Source: Xanthoparmelia taractica (taxonomy: Eukaryota; Ascomycota; Lecanoromycetes; Lecanorales; Parmeliaceae). From it: 64,000 nucleotides of DNA. Shown piece after piece: positions 13,000 to 23,514 of the stretch. The notes beneath the pieces are model-generated. The model had not been told where the DNA came from, searched no databases, and worked only from the letters and a program-made list of their open reading frames with translations. The stretch lies in assembly GCA_033085395.1 (NCBI GenBank), contig JANQBS010000125.1, forward strand, positions 50,713 to 114,712. Reading direction: 5' to 3'. The position numbers and the translations under genes are program-made. Every line of letters begins with the position of its first letter. Positions within the stretch are counted from its first letter, which is position 1.

Positions 13000-14930
13000 T
13001 AAGCGTAATTTTAGTCACGAAAGCTAAAATTAGTGTCTAATCTAGCTTTATCCTTGAAGTCTAATTAAATAATTTCTATAATAAAAGCATTAATATTCGT
13101 TTATATATTTATTGATGATTTAGACGTAGAAAGTGATTTAGAATAATATTCGGCTCGTAAATATTTATATAATTTCGACTTGAAAGAGAAAGTTAAATCA
13201 CAATTTCTATAGTACGTTTAAATGCTCACAAATCCAGCAAAAGAATTATTATAATAGTAATTATTCAGCTTATCAAAATTATAATCTAATTGCTACTCAT
13301 AATAGTTATTAATTTTAGTATTCTATTGAAGCGTATTTTCTTTCGCTTAATTAGAAATTTCTTGCTTATTTTTAGTAATCGCTTCTACTTAATAAGCAAT
13401 AGCCTTAAGTCTAAAATTCTACTAAAATTATTAATAATTTCCGATATTATTTTAACTTTCGAATTTTCGATCTGCTTAATCGAATTAATTCGTTTATAAC
13501 GATCGATTCGTCAAACCTGACGTGTTTTGCTATCCTTTAGCTTACACGAAAGACCTTTAATTCGCTTACTGTGATCGTAAATTATAGCGAGGATTTAATT
13601 AATAGCCATATTATTAAGGGCGGTAAGCATTTGAGTTAGAAGGTCGAAATGATTGCTATTGGCGATACGGCTGCCCGTATTATTGCTGCTGCTATTCAAA
13701 TGACTGAGAAATAGAATTAAATTAATTCTGCTGACATTGACGAATTGGATTGAAAGCTGGATTTGAAAGGCCTTGCTGAAATGTATTTTTTAGTACATTT
13801 CGATAGGTATTTTCACGTTAATTCTACTAATTTTGATACTAAGATCTTTAAGCGAGAGCTTAATATTACTATTGGCGAGTATATAGCTTAAATTAAACTA
13901 TCTTCTTTATATTAAGTATTTGAATAAAGCTTATAATAATAGTAGCTAAACTTAATAAATCGATAAAGACTCGTAGCTCTGATACGATTCCTTGATAGAT
14001 AAATGTCAACTAATTTTAAATACTATTAATATTAGTTAATTTTGTATATCTAATAACTACTTATATATAGCTAGCAGGCTCTCGTTGAGAACGAGCATCT
14101 GTTAACGTGTACTTCTTTATAGTTAGATTTGAGAGTGTTATTCTCGGTAATTTCTTGAATCTTATAAAGAGAGCTCTATACTATTCTTTCACTTTACTAT
14201 CTTTTATATAAAAACCTCTTCGCTTTAGATTTAATAGCTCTAAAATATATTAAGCAAGTATAGAATCACGAAAATAAGTATTTACATTAATACGAATTAT
14301 AGCTTCTTCTTTCACAGCTGTTAAATTATATATTCTTTTAATAAATAGAATTATATTGCGATAATATACGTTCTTTTTTATAGTTATAATTTTTTTCTCT
14401 TCGTAAGATTTATGTAGAAAAGAATCAAAATAGCTTAATTCTATAGTATTTCATTTGCTATTAAAACTCGATACTCCTACGACTTCTATTATAGTCGATT
14501 CGAGTTCTTCTAACTCTTTTAACTCTCCTAACGAGCCTCGTTCTCCCTAGATCTAGTAGGTAAATGCAAGTTATTAATAATATTTGTAACGACGAAGTTA
14601 ATAGCATTATTAATTATATCTTGCAGCTATTAGGCTATGAAATTAATAGTTATTTTAGATGTGATTTGGCTTGATTATCTACGAGAAGTGCTTGAATTAC
14701 TTAAATTAATAGTATCTATAGTAGTAGAATTCTTACGAATTACTAATAGCGGTGATATAGAAGGCGAATTATTTAATAGAGAATCACGATTATTGTTAAT
14801 AGAATTATTATTAATATTAGTAGAGTTATTGCCCGTTAATAATCGATTAGGTGTATTTTAATAGAATAAGAATTAAAGAGCAAGTTTTTAAGAGGTTAAG
14901 TGACTTGCTTAAAACGCCGAATAGATTTAC
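13000..14930 (-). pseudogene. Gypsy element 1 gag region
   Basis: This lies between the protease-like segment and the 5' leader, where Gypsy gag is expected. It is homologous base for base to about 17,230-19,200 in Gypsy copy 2. No domain could be read with confidence. Several short open frames on the opposite strand (13290-13499 and 14637-14861) have counterparts in copy 2 only because the DNA is repeated. The segment is less AT-biased than the Copia interiors, for example around 13,600-13,750 and 14,480-14,560. Confidence 0.5.
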
Positions 14931-15395
14931 GAAAAGTAGGTTTATTAACTACTTAATTAGATGATTAATAATCTTAAATTAAGAAATAAGTAGTTGTTCT
15001 TAATAAATTAGTAGCAGAATTAGTAATAGATATTAATTTAACAGGCCTGAGAGTATTAAACGTGAGATGCTTACAAATTTCCTTGATATTATTAAATATT
15101 AAATTAGCGTATTTATAATTAATGATAATAAATTCCTAGATGTCAAATGCGAGGATAAGTACTTATCTATTTATTGAAGTAGTTAGCGTTGTATTGATGT
15201 AGTTAGCGTTGTGAGGCTAATTGACAAAAGAAGTAAAATAGAGAAATTTTTAATAGATAAAGAGTAGAAAAAAGCTAATAAGATCTTGCTAATCTAATAG
15301 CTTATTTATTTAATGAATTTAATAACGATAAGTGAGCTATATTAATGAAGGATATCTTTTAAATCAATTCGATAGTTAGTTAATATCGAAATTAA

Positions 15396-15407
15396 GCGTT
15401 GCTATTA
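15396..15407 (-). other. Primer-binding site of Gypsy element 1
   Basis: TAATAGCAACGC on the minus strand, 3 nt inside the 5' LTR. The Gypsy 3 site at 30125-30136 reads TGGTAGCAACGC, so this is that site with two G-to-A changes. TGG start and position are as expected for pairing with a tRNA 3' CCA end. The tRNA species was not identified. Confidence 0.75.
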
Positions 15408-15410
15408 TAT

Positions 15411-15561
15411 TGTTATAATAAATAATCTTAAGAATAATGATTAAAAAGTCTGTGAAATTCTAAGGGCAGCAGTGGCGGAGATCTGCTGGGAAACTAATAC
15501 AAATTTGACCTAGCATCCCCGTTCTTTCCCCGAGCCTTTGGCATACAGAAAAACCGTGACA
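15411..15561 (-). repeat. Gypsy element 1 5' LTR
   Basis: 151 bp, begins TGTTATAATAAATAATC and ends ACCGTGACA on the plus strand. It differs from the 3' LTR mostly by transitions. It is followed by the ATTTC target duplication (15562-15566) and then by resumed Copia leader. Confidence 0.9.
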
Positions 15562-16891
15562 ATTTCTTAAATTATTATATAAGAAAACTTCGTTAATAAT
15601 AATTTAAATTATATTAAATTAATCTTAGAGCTTAGCGAGATTTCTTATATATATTATAAATTCTTATAATTATTTTAAATCTCTTCGATAGCGACGATAA
15701 CTATTTCTCGATCGCACGCGCTAATTCGATCTCTATCTCTAAATAATTAATTTTTAAGTTATCGCCAAAGTCTATTTCTAAGAAAGAAGAGATCTTCGAT
15801 TTTCTAGCACGTTCTATATTATTAGCGTCGTTTATCTTATTTATTTCTTTATTAAGCTCTAAAGTCTAAATATTATAATTAAAGAAATTAAGCTTTTAAT
15901 TAATTTAAACGTACTTAATAAGATTAAGATATTTAAGAATACTTTTAATTATTAAATATAAAAACAATAAATATAAGACTTTTTAAAAATATTAGATCTT
16001 TGGTATTACGTCGAAGATAAATTTAATTAATTAATTATTATTATTAATAAAGCGCTTATTGCGATTTAAAATAGCGTGTATTTAAAATAGAGTGTATTAA
16101 AAAATTTATATTATAATAAAAACTCGCTATAAAGATAACTCTCGTAATAAAATTAAGAGCTTTTTTAATTTTATTCTTATCTAAAAAGAGCTAAAAGAAT
16201 ATAAATCTTATAATTTCGATATTCTTAATTTTATAATTTAAAAATTAAAAGCTCTTACTCTATTAATTTACGAAAATATTTCTTAAGCATATATCGATTA
16301 ATTTATTAATATCTTATAAAAATTTAGAAATTAACTCGATAAAAATTTCTTTATTATTTATTTATTCTATAATACTTTAATAAAATCTTTATTCTTTTAT
16401 AGAAATAAAAATTTATTAATTAAGTTAGTTAATTACTATCTTTCTTTCTTATTTTTATAGATTATTATATTATTAGAAAGCTTTAATTTCGTTATTTGTA
16501 TAGAGATATTAATTAAAATATAATTAATTAAAGACGAGAAATTATTAGCTAAACTTATTGTTATGATAACGACGAAAGTAACTACTTTCTTTACTTAATT
16601 CGAGAAAGGAATTTCTATAGCAAAGAAGACGTTTTCGTAGTCGACTTCTTATAGTATTCTTAAGTGCAATTTCTTAGGAATTTACACAGTATAATTAATC
16701 TCGTTTTTAACTATCACACCAGTAATATTAACATTAATCATATAAGCATATATAATCAAATTATGCTTCTTTATAGATTCGAAAATATAGTCCCTATTAG
16801 ATAGATTCTTAGGCGTAATAATAAATAGAATTTATTAAGCTCGAGGGACGATTATAAGTGCTTTCTATGCTCGAATTAATCGTTATATATA

Positions 16892-17188
16892 TTAATCGAC
16901 ATTATAAGTTATAATCTTAATAATAATATTATAATTATTAATATATGCTTCGTTCTTGCTTATATCAAGCATGATTTTCTTCGATTCCATAATATTATTT
17001 CTTATTAGTAGATTTATCTTCAAATTATTAATCAAATAAATCTCTCTTACAATACAAGCAAGGGTCTTATTATTATTCTTTTTACGATCTGGGAGATATA
17101 TTAAAATAAGCATATATTTATCGATATTATATATTATAGAATTAAGTTCTTTGACACGTAGATAAGATAATATCTTTTTAATTTTCAC
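16892..17188 (-). pseudogene. Retropepsin-like domain of Gypsy element 2
   Basis: A 98-codon open stretch matching 12591-12932 almost throughout: ILSYLRVKELNSII, REIYLINNLKINLLI, KNEAYIN. It is a remnant of the Gypsy protease-like domain, not a gene. Relative to copy 1 it begins later because the Met codons and stops differ. Close similarity of two copies after RIP shows how conserved non-CpA positions stay. Confidence 0.6.
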
Positions 17189-19671
17189 ATTAGAAAGAAG
17201 AGATAAAAGTTATTACTTATCGATTAATGTTATATTAGTTTTTAAATTAGTATATTCTTTCTTATTCTTTATATTTAATATAAATCGTAATAAAATATAA
17301 GCGTAATTCCAGTCACGAAAGCTAAAACCAGTGTCTAATCTAGCTCTATTCTTGAAGTCTAATTAAATAATTTCCATAACAAAAGCATCGATATTCGTTT
17401 ATGTATTTATCGACGATCTAATAAGTAATAATTTAGAATAATATTTAACTCGCAAATGCTTATATAATTTCGACTTCGAAGAGAAAGTCAAATCACAATT
17501 TCTATAATACGTTTAAATATTAACAAATCTAGCAAAAGAATTATTATAATATTAATTATTCAACTCATCAAAATTATGATCTAATTGCTACTCTTAATAG
17601 TTATTAATTTTAGTATTTTATTAAAGCGTATTTTCTTTCGCTTGGCTAGGATTTTCTTGCTTATTTTTAGTGATCGCTTCTGCTTAATAAGCAGTAACCT
17701 TAGATCTAAAATTCTACTGAAATTATTAACGATTTCCGATATTATTTTGACTTTCGAATATTCGATCTGCTGTTTGTGATAGTCGATCTATTAAATCTAA
17801 CGTGTTTTGCTACCCTTTAGCTTATACGAAAGACCTTTAATTTATGTTTATTATAATCGTAAATCGTAGCGAGGATTTAATTAATAGTTATATTGCTAAA
17901 AATAATAAGCATTTTGATTAAAGAAGTTAAAAGATCGAAATAATGACTGCTAACGATACGGCTATTTGTATTACTATTGCTATTTAAATAGCTAAGAAAT
18001 AGAATTAAATTAATTCTGCTGACCTTAACGAATTGAAGCCGAATTTAAAAAGCCTTGCTGAAATGCACTAGAGGCATTTCGATAGATATTCTCACGTTAA
18101 TTCTATTAATGCTATTACTAAGACTTTTAAACGAAAGCCTAATATTAATACTATCTAATATATAGCTTAAATTAAGCTATCTTCTTTATATCAAGTATTT
18201 GAATAAAGCTTATACTAATAGTAGCTGAATTTGATAAGTCGATAAAGACTCGTAGCTCTAATACGATTCCTTAATAGGCAAATATCAACTAATTTTAAAT
18301 ATTATTAATATTAGCTAATTTTATATATCTAACGACTACTTGCATATAGCTAGTAGACTCACGGCGCGCTGGAGTATCTATTAATATATACTTTTCTATA
18401 ATTAAATTCGAGAGTATTACGTCTAATAATTCCTTAAATCTTATAGAGAGAGCTCTATATTATTCTTTTACTTTATTATCTTCTACACGAAGACCTCTTC
18501 GCTTTAGATTTAATAGCTTTAAGATATATTAAGCAAGTATAGAATCACGAAAATAAGTATTTGTATTAATACGAATTATAGCTTCTTCTTTTATAGCTAC
18601 TAAATTATAAATTCTTTTAACAAATAAAATCACACTGCGATAATATACGTTCTTTTTTATAATTATAATCTCACTCTTCGTAAGACTTATCTAGAAAAGA
18701 ATCGAAATAATTCAATTCTATAGCATTTCATTTGCTGTTAGAACTCGCTATAACTACACTTACAGTGACAGGTCCGGGCTCTTTAGGCGGGCCTCGTTCT
18801 CCCCTAGACTTAATAGATAATTGTAGATTATTAATAATATTGATAACAGCCTAAATAATAGCATTATTAACTATATTATTAATCATATCCTACAATTACT
18901 GAGAAATAAAATTACTAGCTATTTCAGATATAATTTGACTTAACGATCTACGATAAAAGGAGTTCAAATCATCGATAATAGTATTCGTAGTCGTTAATTT
19001 CTCACGACTTTGTAATAAAGACGATAATAAAGAAGACAAATTATTTAATAAAGAATCACGATTATTGTTAATAGAATTACTATTAATATTAGTAGAGTTA
19101 TTGCCCGTTAATAATCGATTAGATATATTTCTAATAGAATAAGAATTAAAGAGTAAGTTTTTAAGAAATTAAGTGACTTGCTCAAAACGCCGAATAGATT
19201 TATAAAAAGTAGATTTATTAACGACCTAGTTAGATAATTAACGATCTTGAATTAAGAAATAAGTAATTATTCTTAATGAATTAGTAGTAGAATTAATAAT
19301 AGATATTAATCTAATAGGCCTAAGAGTGTTAAACGTAAAATATTTATAAATCTTCTTAATATCGTCAAATATTAAATCAGCGTATTTATAACTAGTAATA
19401 ATAAATTCCTAGATATTAAATGCGAGAATAAGTACTTATCTATCTACTGAGGTAGCTAGCGTTAATTTATAAGGCTAATTAATAAGAGAAGTTAAAATAA
19501 GAAGACTTTTGAGTAGATAAAGAGCAAAGAGAAAAGCTAATAAGATTTTGCTATTCTAATAGCTCACTTATTTAATAAATTCAGTAATAATAAGTGAGTT
19601 ATATTAATGAAGAACTTCTTCTAAACGATTCGATAGTTAGTTAGTATCGAAATTAAGCGTTGCTATTATAT

Positions 19672-19821
19672 TATCATAAAAAATGATCTTGAAATTAATA
19701 ATTAAAAAGTTTATAAAATTCCAAGGTCGCAGGGGCGAAGATCTACTGAGAAATTAATATACTTTTGGCCTAGCCTCCCCGTTCTTTCCCCGAGCCTTTG
19801 GCATACAGAAAAACCGTGACA
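19672..19821 (-). repeat. Gypsy element 2 5' LTR
   Basis: 150 bp, TATCATAAAAAATGATC to ACCGTGACA on the plus strand, homologous to 8424-8574 and 15411-15561. The outer 60 bases (CCCCGTTCTTTCCCCGAGCC and onward to the end) are unmutated, while the inner half has more A and T than the other two LTRs. Confidence 0.88.
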
Positions 19822-20375
19822 TCTTCTCGATTTAAATACTTTTTTTAACTCGATTATTCTTCTTATTCTTTTTAACTTAAATATTCTTTTCGACTTAAAT
19901 ACTCTTCTCGATTTAAATAAATTTTTCGACTCGAATATTCTTTACGGGTCGGAAAGGTGTGGTATCTGTTGAATATAGTCGTTTTCAACTTTTTTTTTAC
20001 TTTTTTTAAAAAAATTATATCTTTTTAATCTATTTATAGAATTTTATAATTACATAAGCGTTCGCTTAAGCTTTTTACATATTCTTAGAATATAAAAAAT
20101 ATTACGTAATATATTTATTAAAAACCCAATGGGAGTATGGGATATCCCATACCTTTCGGTATAATATTCGAAAAACTGGTCCCATACCATCAAATATACC
20201 ACACCTTTCCGACCCGTAATAATCTTCTTAATTTAAATATTCCTCTCGATTTAAATACTCTTCTTAACTTAAACACTCTTCTTAGTTCAAATGTTATTTC
20301 TAACTTAAATATTCTTCTCTATTTCAATACTCTTCTTAATTTAAATATTCTTATTAATTTAAATAGATTTTAAAT
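19822..20375. repeat. 18-bp AT-rich minisatellite, split by a MITE
   Basis: Degenerate tandem copies of an 18-bp unit close to TCTTCTCGATTTAAATAC run from 19822 to about 19942 and resume from 20219 to about 20375, roughly seven and nine units. A 272-bp MITE lies between them. Because 18 is a multiple of 3, one frame stays open and reads as a six-residue repeat (NLNTLL/NLNILL) at 20219-20373. That is a by-product of the repeat and not a protein. Confidence 0.85.
19945..20216. mobile_element. MITE A, 272 bp, TA target duplication
   Basis: A small non-autonomous DNA element with perfect 21-bp terminal inverted repeats. The left one begins CGGGTCGGAAAGGTGTGGTA and the right one ends with its complement, TACCACACCTTTCCGACCCG. 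TA lies on both sides (19943-19944, 20217-20218), the duplication expected for Tc1/mariner-type transposases. It has no coding capacity. Near the right end is a perfect 18-bp palindrome, GTATGGGATATCCCATAC (20135-20152). A second copy starts at 63897 and also follows TA. Both are only lightly mutated compared with their AT-rich surroundings. Confidence 0.9.
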
Positions 20376-21520
20376 AGACGTTTAGATCGAAGATTAAAAT
20401 CGACGGGAATATAATTAAATTTATATTTTAATTATTAACGAGATATTAAAAGAATTAATAAGCTTTTTACTATCAATATATATTATATAATAAAGCGTTA
20501 ATCGCAGAGTAGCGTGTATAAATATAAACTTATATATATAAATACAAATTATAAATCTAATTAATACGATTAAGATCTTATAGATTATATAATAATATAT
20601 TACTTATAATTTAATTAAAGTAATATTTATATTAATTAATTTTATAACTTCTTTATTATAATCTTCTCTATTTATATCTTAAAAAAAATTTTATCTTTAA
20701 ATTTAATCTCCTTATAAAAATAATTAACGTAGAACTTAAACTTTTTTATCTAGATCGCTCTTTACGTTTATCATTTTCTATATGTTATACTTATTATTTT
20801 TTAAGTTTCTCGTTAAGCTTTTTAAATATTCTATTATAATTCGTTTATTTATTAATTTTAAAAGAGTATATACTTTATACGTAAGTAATTGATAATAGCT
20901 TAAATCTCTACTCGTCTATATATTAGAAATAGATAATTATTATAATTTCTAAGCGATATAGACGCGCCAAGCTATAATAAAAACGAATATAAGAATTAAT
21001 ACTCGTTTATTAAGCGGCGTAAGCTCTATAAATTCTATATATTAACTATCTTCGTTGAGAAATAAGTCTAAGAAAATATTATTTATCGCAATATATAATC
21101 GTCTTAATATTAATCTTTATATATTATATTTATACTATTTAAAATAATACGATTAATTCTTAAACTAAATATCTTTTTATTAATTAATTTAAGAACATTA
21201 TATCTTCGTTATAATTATCGCGTTAGCTTTATTTATAATATAATATCTTAAATTTATCTTAATAATATGTTCTTCGATATTTAGTTATTTACGCCTTTAT
21301 ATAAAATAGTAATAAATAATATCTAAGACTTCGCTTTCTTTATCTTAAATATCGTTCTTCTTATTTAGCTTTATTATAAGATTTTAATTTCTAATCTTAT
21401 ATAATAAGACGATATTATAAATTATATAAATAATATATTAATAATATAAAGTAGTTACTATTTCGACGATAATTATATTAATAATATATAGTAATTAATT
21501 AATCGGCGAATATCGCGTAA
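20376..21520. other. AT-rich degenerate DNA, unidentified
   Basis: About 1.1 kb of strongly AT-rich DNA between the minisatellite and a fragment of inverted-repeat element B. It does not match the Copia, Gypsy or MITE sequences of this window that I could compare, and no open frame longer than chance was seen. It may be an older element, possibly a LINE, but no motif supports that. Confidence 0.4.
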
Positions 21521-21562
21521 GTAGCAAATAATAATTGCTAACTAGGCGGAATTCGCGCGAAT
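21521..21562 (-). mobile_element. Inverted-repeat element B, copy III (left piece)
   Basis: The segment GTAGCAAATAATAATTGCTA to TTCGCGCGAAT aligns with the middle of copy II near 38,430-38,480. It stops exactly where the Copia element at 21563 begins. The other piece of the same copy resumes at 39305 after the CGAAT duplication. How far the piece extends to the left is not clear; 21521 is the minimum. Confidence 0.65.
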
Positions 21563-21705
21563 TATTGAAAGTTGAGTTCGTGCTTACGTGATATGCCAAG
21601 GCTTGGCAAACGCTAAGTCACGTGACCTCACTTAGATAGATCGCACTTGCCTTTCATAGCACACTTAGAATAATATAACTAAGTGTTCTACCTTATATTT
21701 TAATA
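21563..21705 (+). repeat. Copia family 1 LTR (5' LTR of copy c)
   Basis: 143 bp, TATTGAAAGTTGAG to TATTTTAATA. It keeps CAAGGCTTGGCAAACGC and TCACGTGAC with little mutation. The primer site GGTTATAAGCTCAGACTC follows at 21706. Confidence 0.9.
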
Positions 21706-22720
21706 GGTTATAAGCTCAGACTCTACTCGACTAACTATTATAGTATAGTATAATCTTTCTTTCTATCGTGTCATGATTATAGCTATTTTTAGAAGCTTTG
21801 TTAAGTATTAATATCTTATCGCAATAAAGATATAAATTATAGAAGACACTACGATATATTTTAAAGTACTATTATTTATATTATTTTCGAATTCTTTAAG
21901 CGTTATTAGACACTATTACGTATTTCTTCTACGTATTAGTCTTCTTATTATAAAAAATTTCTATTTCTAAGTTAATTATTCTAAATTAAAATAAATACGA
22001 TTCGCTCGTAAGAATATTGCGAATATTAAATATTATATTACGCTATCGATTTAGTTTCACATTATCGATTCATCTCATTAATATTAATAGTATTTATTCT
22101 TATTTAAGATAATATAAAGCGTATCGGTTAGAATCGTTGTAAATTACTATTAAGCGTAAAATATTATAATAATTATACGCTCGCGATTACGTCATCGCTA
22201 AGACTCTTAAAATATTATTAGTTTTTCTACGTAAAACACGCTAAAAGCGAGAGATAATATATTATCGTCGCTTGCCTTATAATATTAAAATTCGATAATA
22301 GATAAATAATTTTTAATATCTTAAGTGCGAAATATTTATAATAAAAATTAAAAATAAGTTAAAAATAAATTTAATTATTAATTAAAAGAGAAATTAATTT
22401 TTATTTTATATATTTTAAATATCAATACGCGAGAGAGAAAGATTCTTTATAGTAATAGATAGAGAATAAATTATAAGAAAGCGATCTTTTAAGAAGATTA
22501 ATGTGATAATTAAAACTTATAAATATATAAGATAAGATCTTTAATTAGAAGAGTTAATTAATTATAAAAATAGATTAAAAAGCGAAATGTATTTAAACTC
22601 GTATTTATCTATAAAGATAGATATCTTTTGTATAAAATATCGCTTATATATTAATTTTCTTTCTTCTTCTAAATTTTTAAAGAAAAACCTTATTTAAATA
22701 TATTTCTTAAATCGCTATAT
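21706..22720 (+). other. Copia copy c primer site and long leader
   Basis: About 1 kb between the primer site and the first gag-like sequence holds no readable protein. The start (GGTTATAAGC) equals the complement of an initiator-tRNA anticodon stem-loop, GGTTATGAGCCC, with one G-to-A change. The same leader occurs at 744-904 plus 7581-8423, at 48764-48985, at 63216-63896, and inverted in copies b, e and g. Confidence 0.7.
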
Positions 22721-23357
22721 AAGAGAACTCCGTTAATAACGATTTAAATTATATTAAGTTAGTCTTAGAGCTTAGCGAGACTTCTCGTATACGCTATAGA
22801 TTCTTATAAATAGTTAAATCTCTTCCATAGCGATAATAACGACTATTTCTCGATCGCACGCGCTAATTCGATCTCTATCTCTAAATAATTAATATCTAAA
22901 TTATTATTAAAGTCTATCTCTAAGAGAGAAAAGCTTTTCGATTTTTTAACACGCTCTATATTATTAGCGTTATCTATTTTATCTATTTCTTTATTAAGCT
23001 CTAAAGTCTAAGTATTATAATTTAAAAAAATTAAACTTTTAGCTAGTCTAAACGTATTTAATAAAATCGAGATATTTAAGAATATTTTTAATTACTAAAG
23101 ATAAAAGCGATAAATATAAGACTTTTTTAAAAATGCTAGATATTTAATATTATATCGAAGATAAATCTAATCGATTAATTATTATTATTAATAAAGCGTC
23201 TATTACGATCTAAAATAAATCGTATTAAAAAATCTATATTATAAAGATAATTTTTATAATAAAATCGAGAGCTTTTTTAATATTATTCTCGTTTAAAAAG
23301 AGCTAAAAGAGTATAAATCTTATAACTTTAATATTCTTAATTTCATAATTCGAAAAT

Positions 23358-23514
23358 TGTTATGGTCGAGTTATGAGTTGAAAAGATGATAATTTATTCT
23401 CAGCGAGATCTAGCTAAGTACTAGTAGCTTGGTAGCTTCTTTTAGGGTCTAGCTAAGTAGGAACTAGAAAGGATCGGATCCGAAGATTCGATAAGATATC
23501 TTATGCTTATAATA
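23358..23514 (-). repeat. Gypsy element 3 3' LTR
   Basis: 157 bp beginning TGTTATGGTCGAGTTATGAG on the plus strand and ending TATGCTTATAATA (CA changed to TA). It retains TCAGCGAGATCTAGCTAAG and GGATCGGATCCGAAG. It matches 30139-30295 with scattered C/T and G/A differences. Confidence 0.9.

Larger units (their letters stand above)
8424..15561 (-). mobile_element. Gypsy element 1, complete, minus strand
   Basis: A complete, RIP-dead Ty3/Gypsy retrotransposon of 7,138 bp. LTRs of 151 bp lie at 8424-8574 (3') and 15411-15561 (5'); the minus-strand LTR starts TGTCACGGTTTTTCTG. The target duplication is ATTTC at 8419-8423 and 15562-15566. The primer site is TAATAGCAACGC (15396-15407, minus), which is TGGTAGCAACGC after RIP. 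The minus-strand order is gag (about 13.0-14.9 kb), protease (about 12.6-12.9 kb), reverse transcriptase (about 11.0-11.9 kb) and RNase H (about 10.55-10.85 kb), with integrase space to 8.6 kb. The order is normal for Gypsy, and the element sits cleanly inside the Copia leader. Confidence 0.93.
600..16350 (+). mobile_element. Copia family 1 copy a, plus strand, 5' part, interrupted twice
   Basis: A Ty1/Copia-type retrotransposon remnant in four visible pieces. They are a 5' LTR (600-743), a primer site and leader (744-904), a leader continuation (7581-8423) and a gag-side segment (15567 to about 16,350). The pieces join perfectly once two inserted elements and their 5-bp target duplications are removed (905-7575 with CGAAG, 8424-15561 with ATTTC). 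The same leader order is seen uninterrupted at 21706-23357. The right end is lost: near 16,350 the sequence changes abruptly into a Gypsy fragment within a TTATTTATTTAT-like stretch. RIP has removed all coding capacity. The internal order is seen in the sequence; the family name comes from the reverse transcriptase of sister copies. Confidence 0.8.
16350..19821 (-). mobile_element. Gypsy element 2, truncated 5' part, minus strand
   Basis: A second copy of the Gypsy family of 8424-15561, in the same orientation. It keeps the 5' LTR (19672-19821), primer site (about 19657-19668, TAATAGCAACGC), gag region and the protease-like segment (16892-17188). It aligns with copy 1 from about 12,010 to 15,561. 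The polymerase half and 3' LTR are missing: at about 16,350 the sequence switches to Copia gag-side DNA within a TTATTTATTTAT-like stretch common to both. That suggests a deletion or recombination rather than an insertion edge. The LTR is more RIP-mutated than in copy 1. The right edge abuts an 18-bp minisatellite with no duplicate on the lost side. Confidence 0.85.

Noticed and set aside
14637..14861. Small plus-strand protein rich in Leu and Val
   Set aside because: It is opposite to the Gypsy coding direction, within the gag region; the repeat in copy 2 is not open over the same length.
20137..20373. Asn/Leu repeat protein
   Set aside because: Most of it is the 18-bp minisatellite in its open frame, and the start lies in a MITE.
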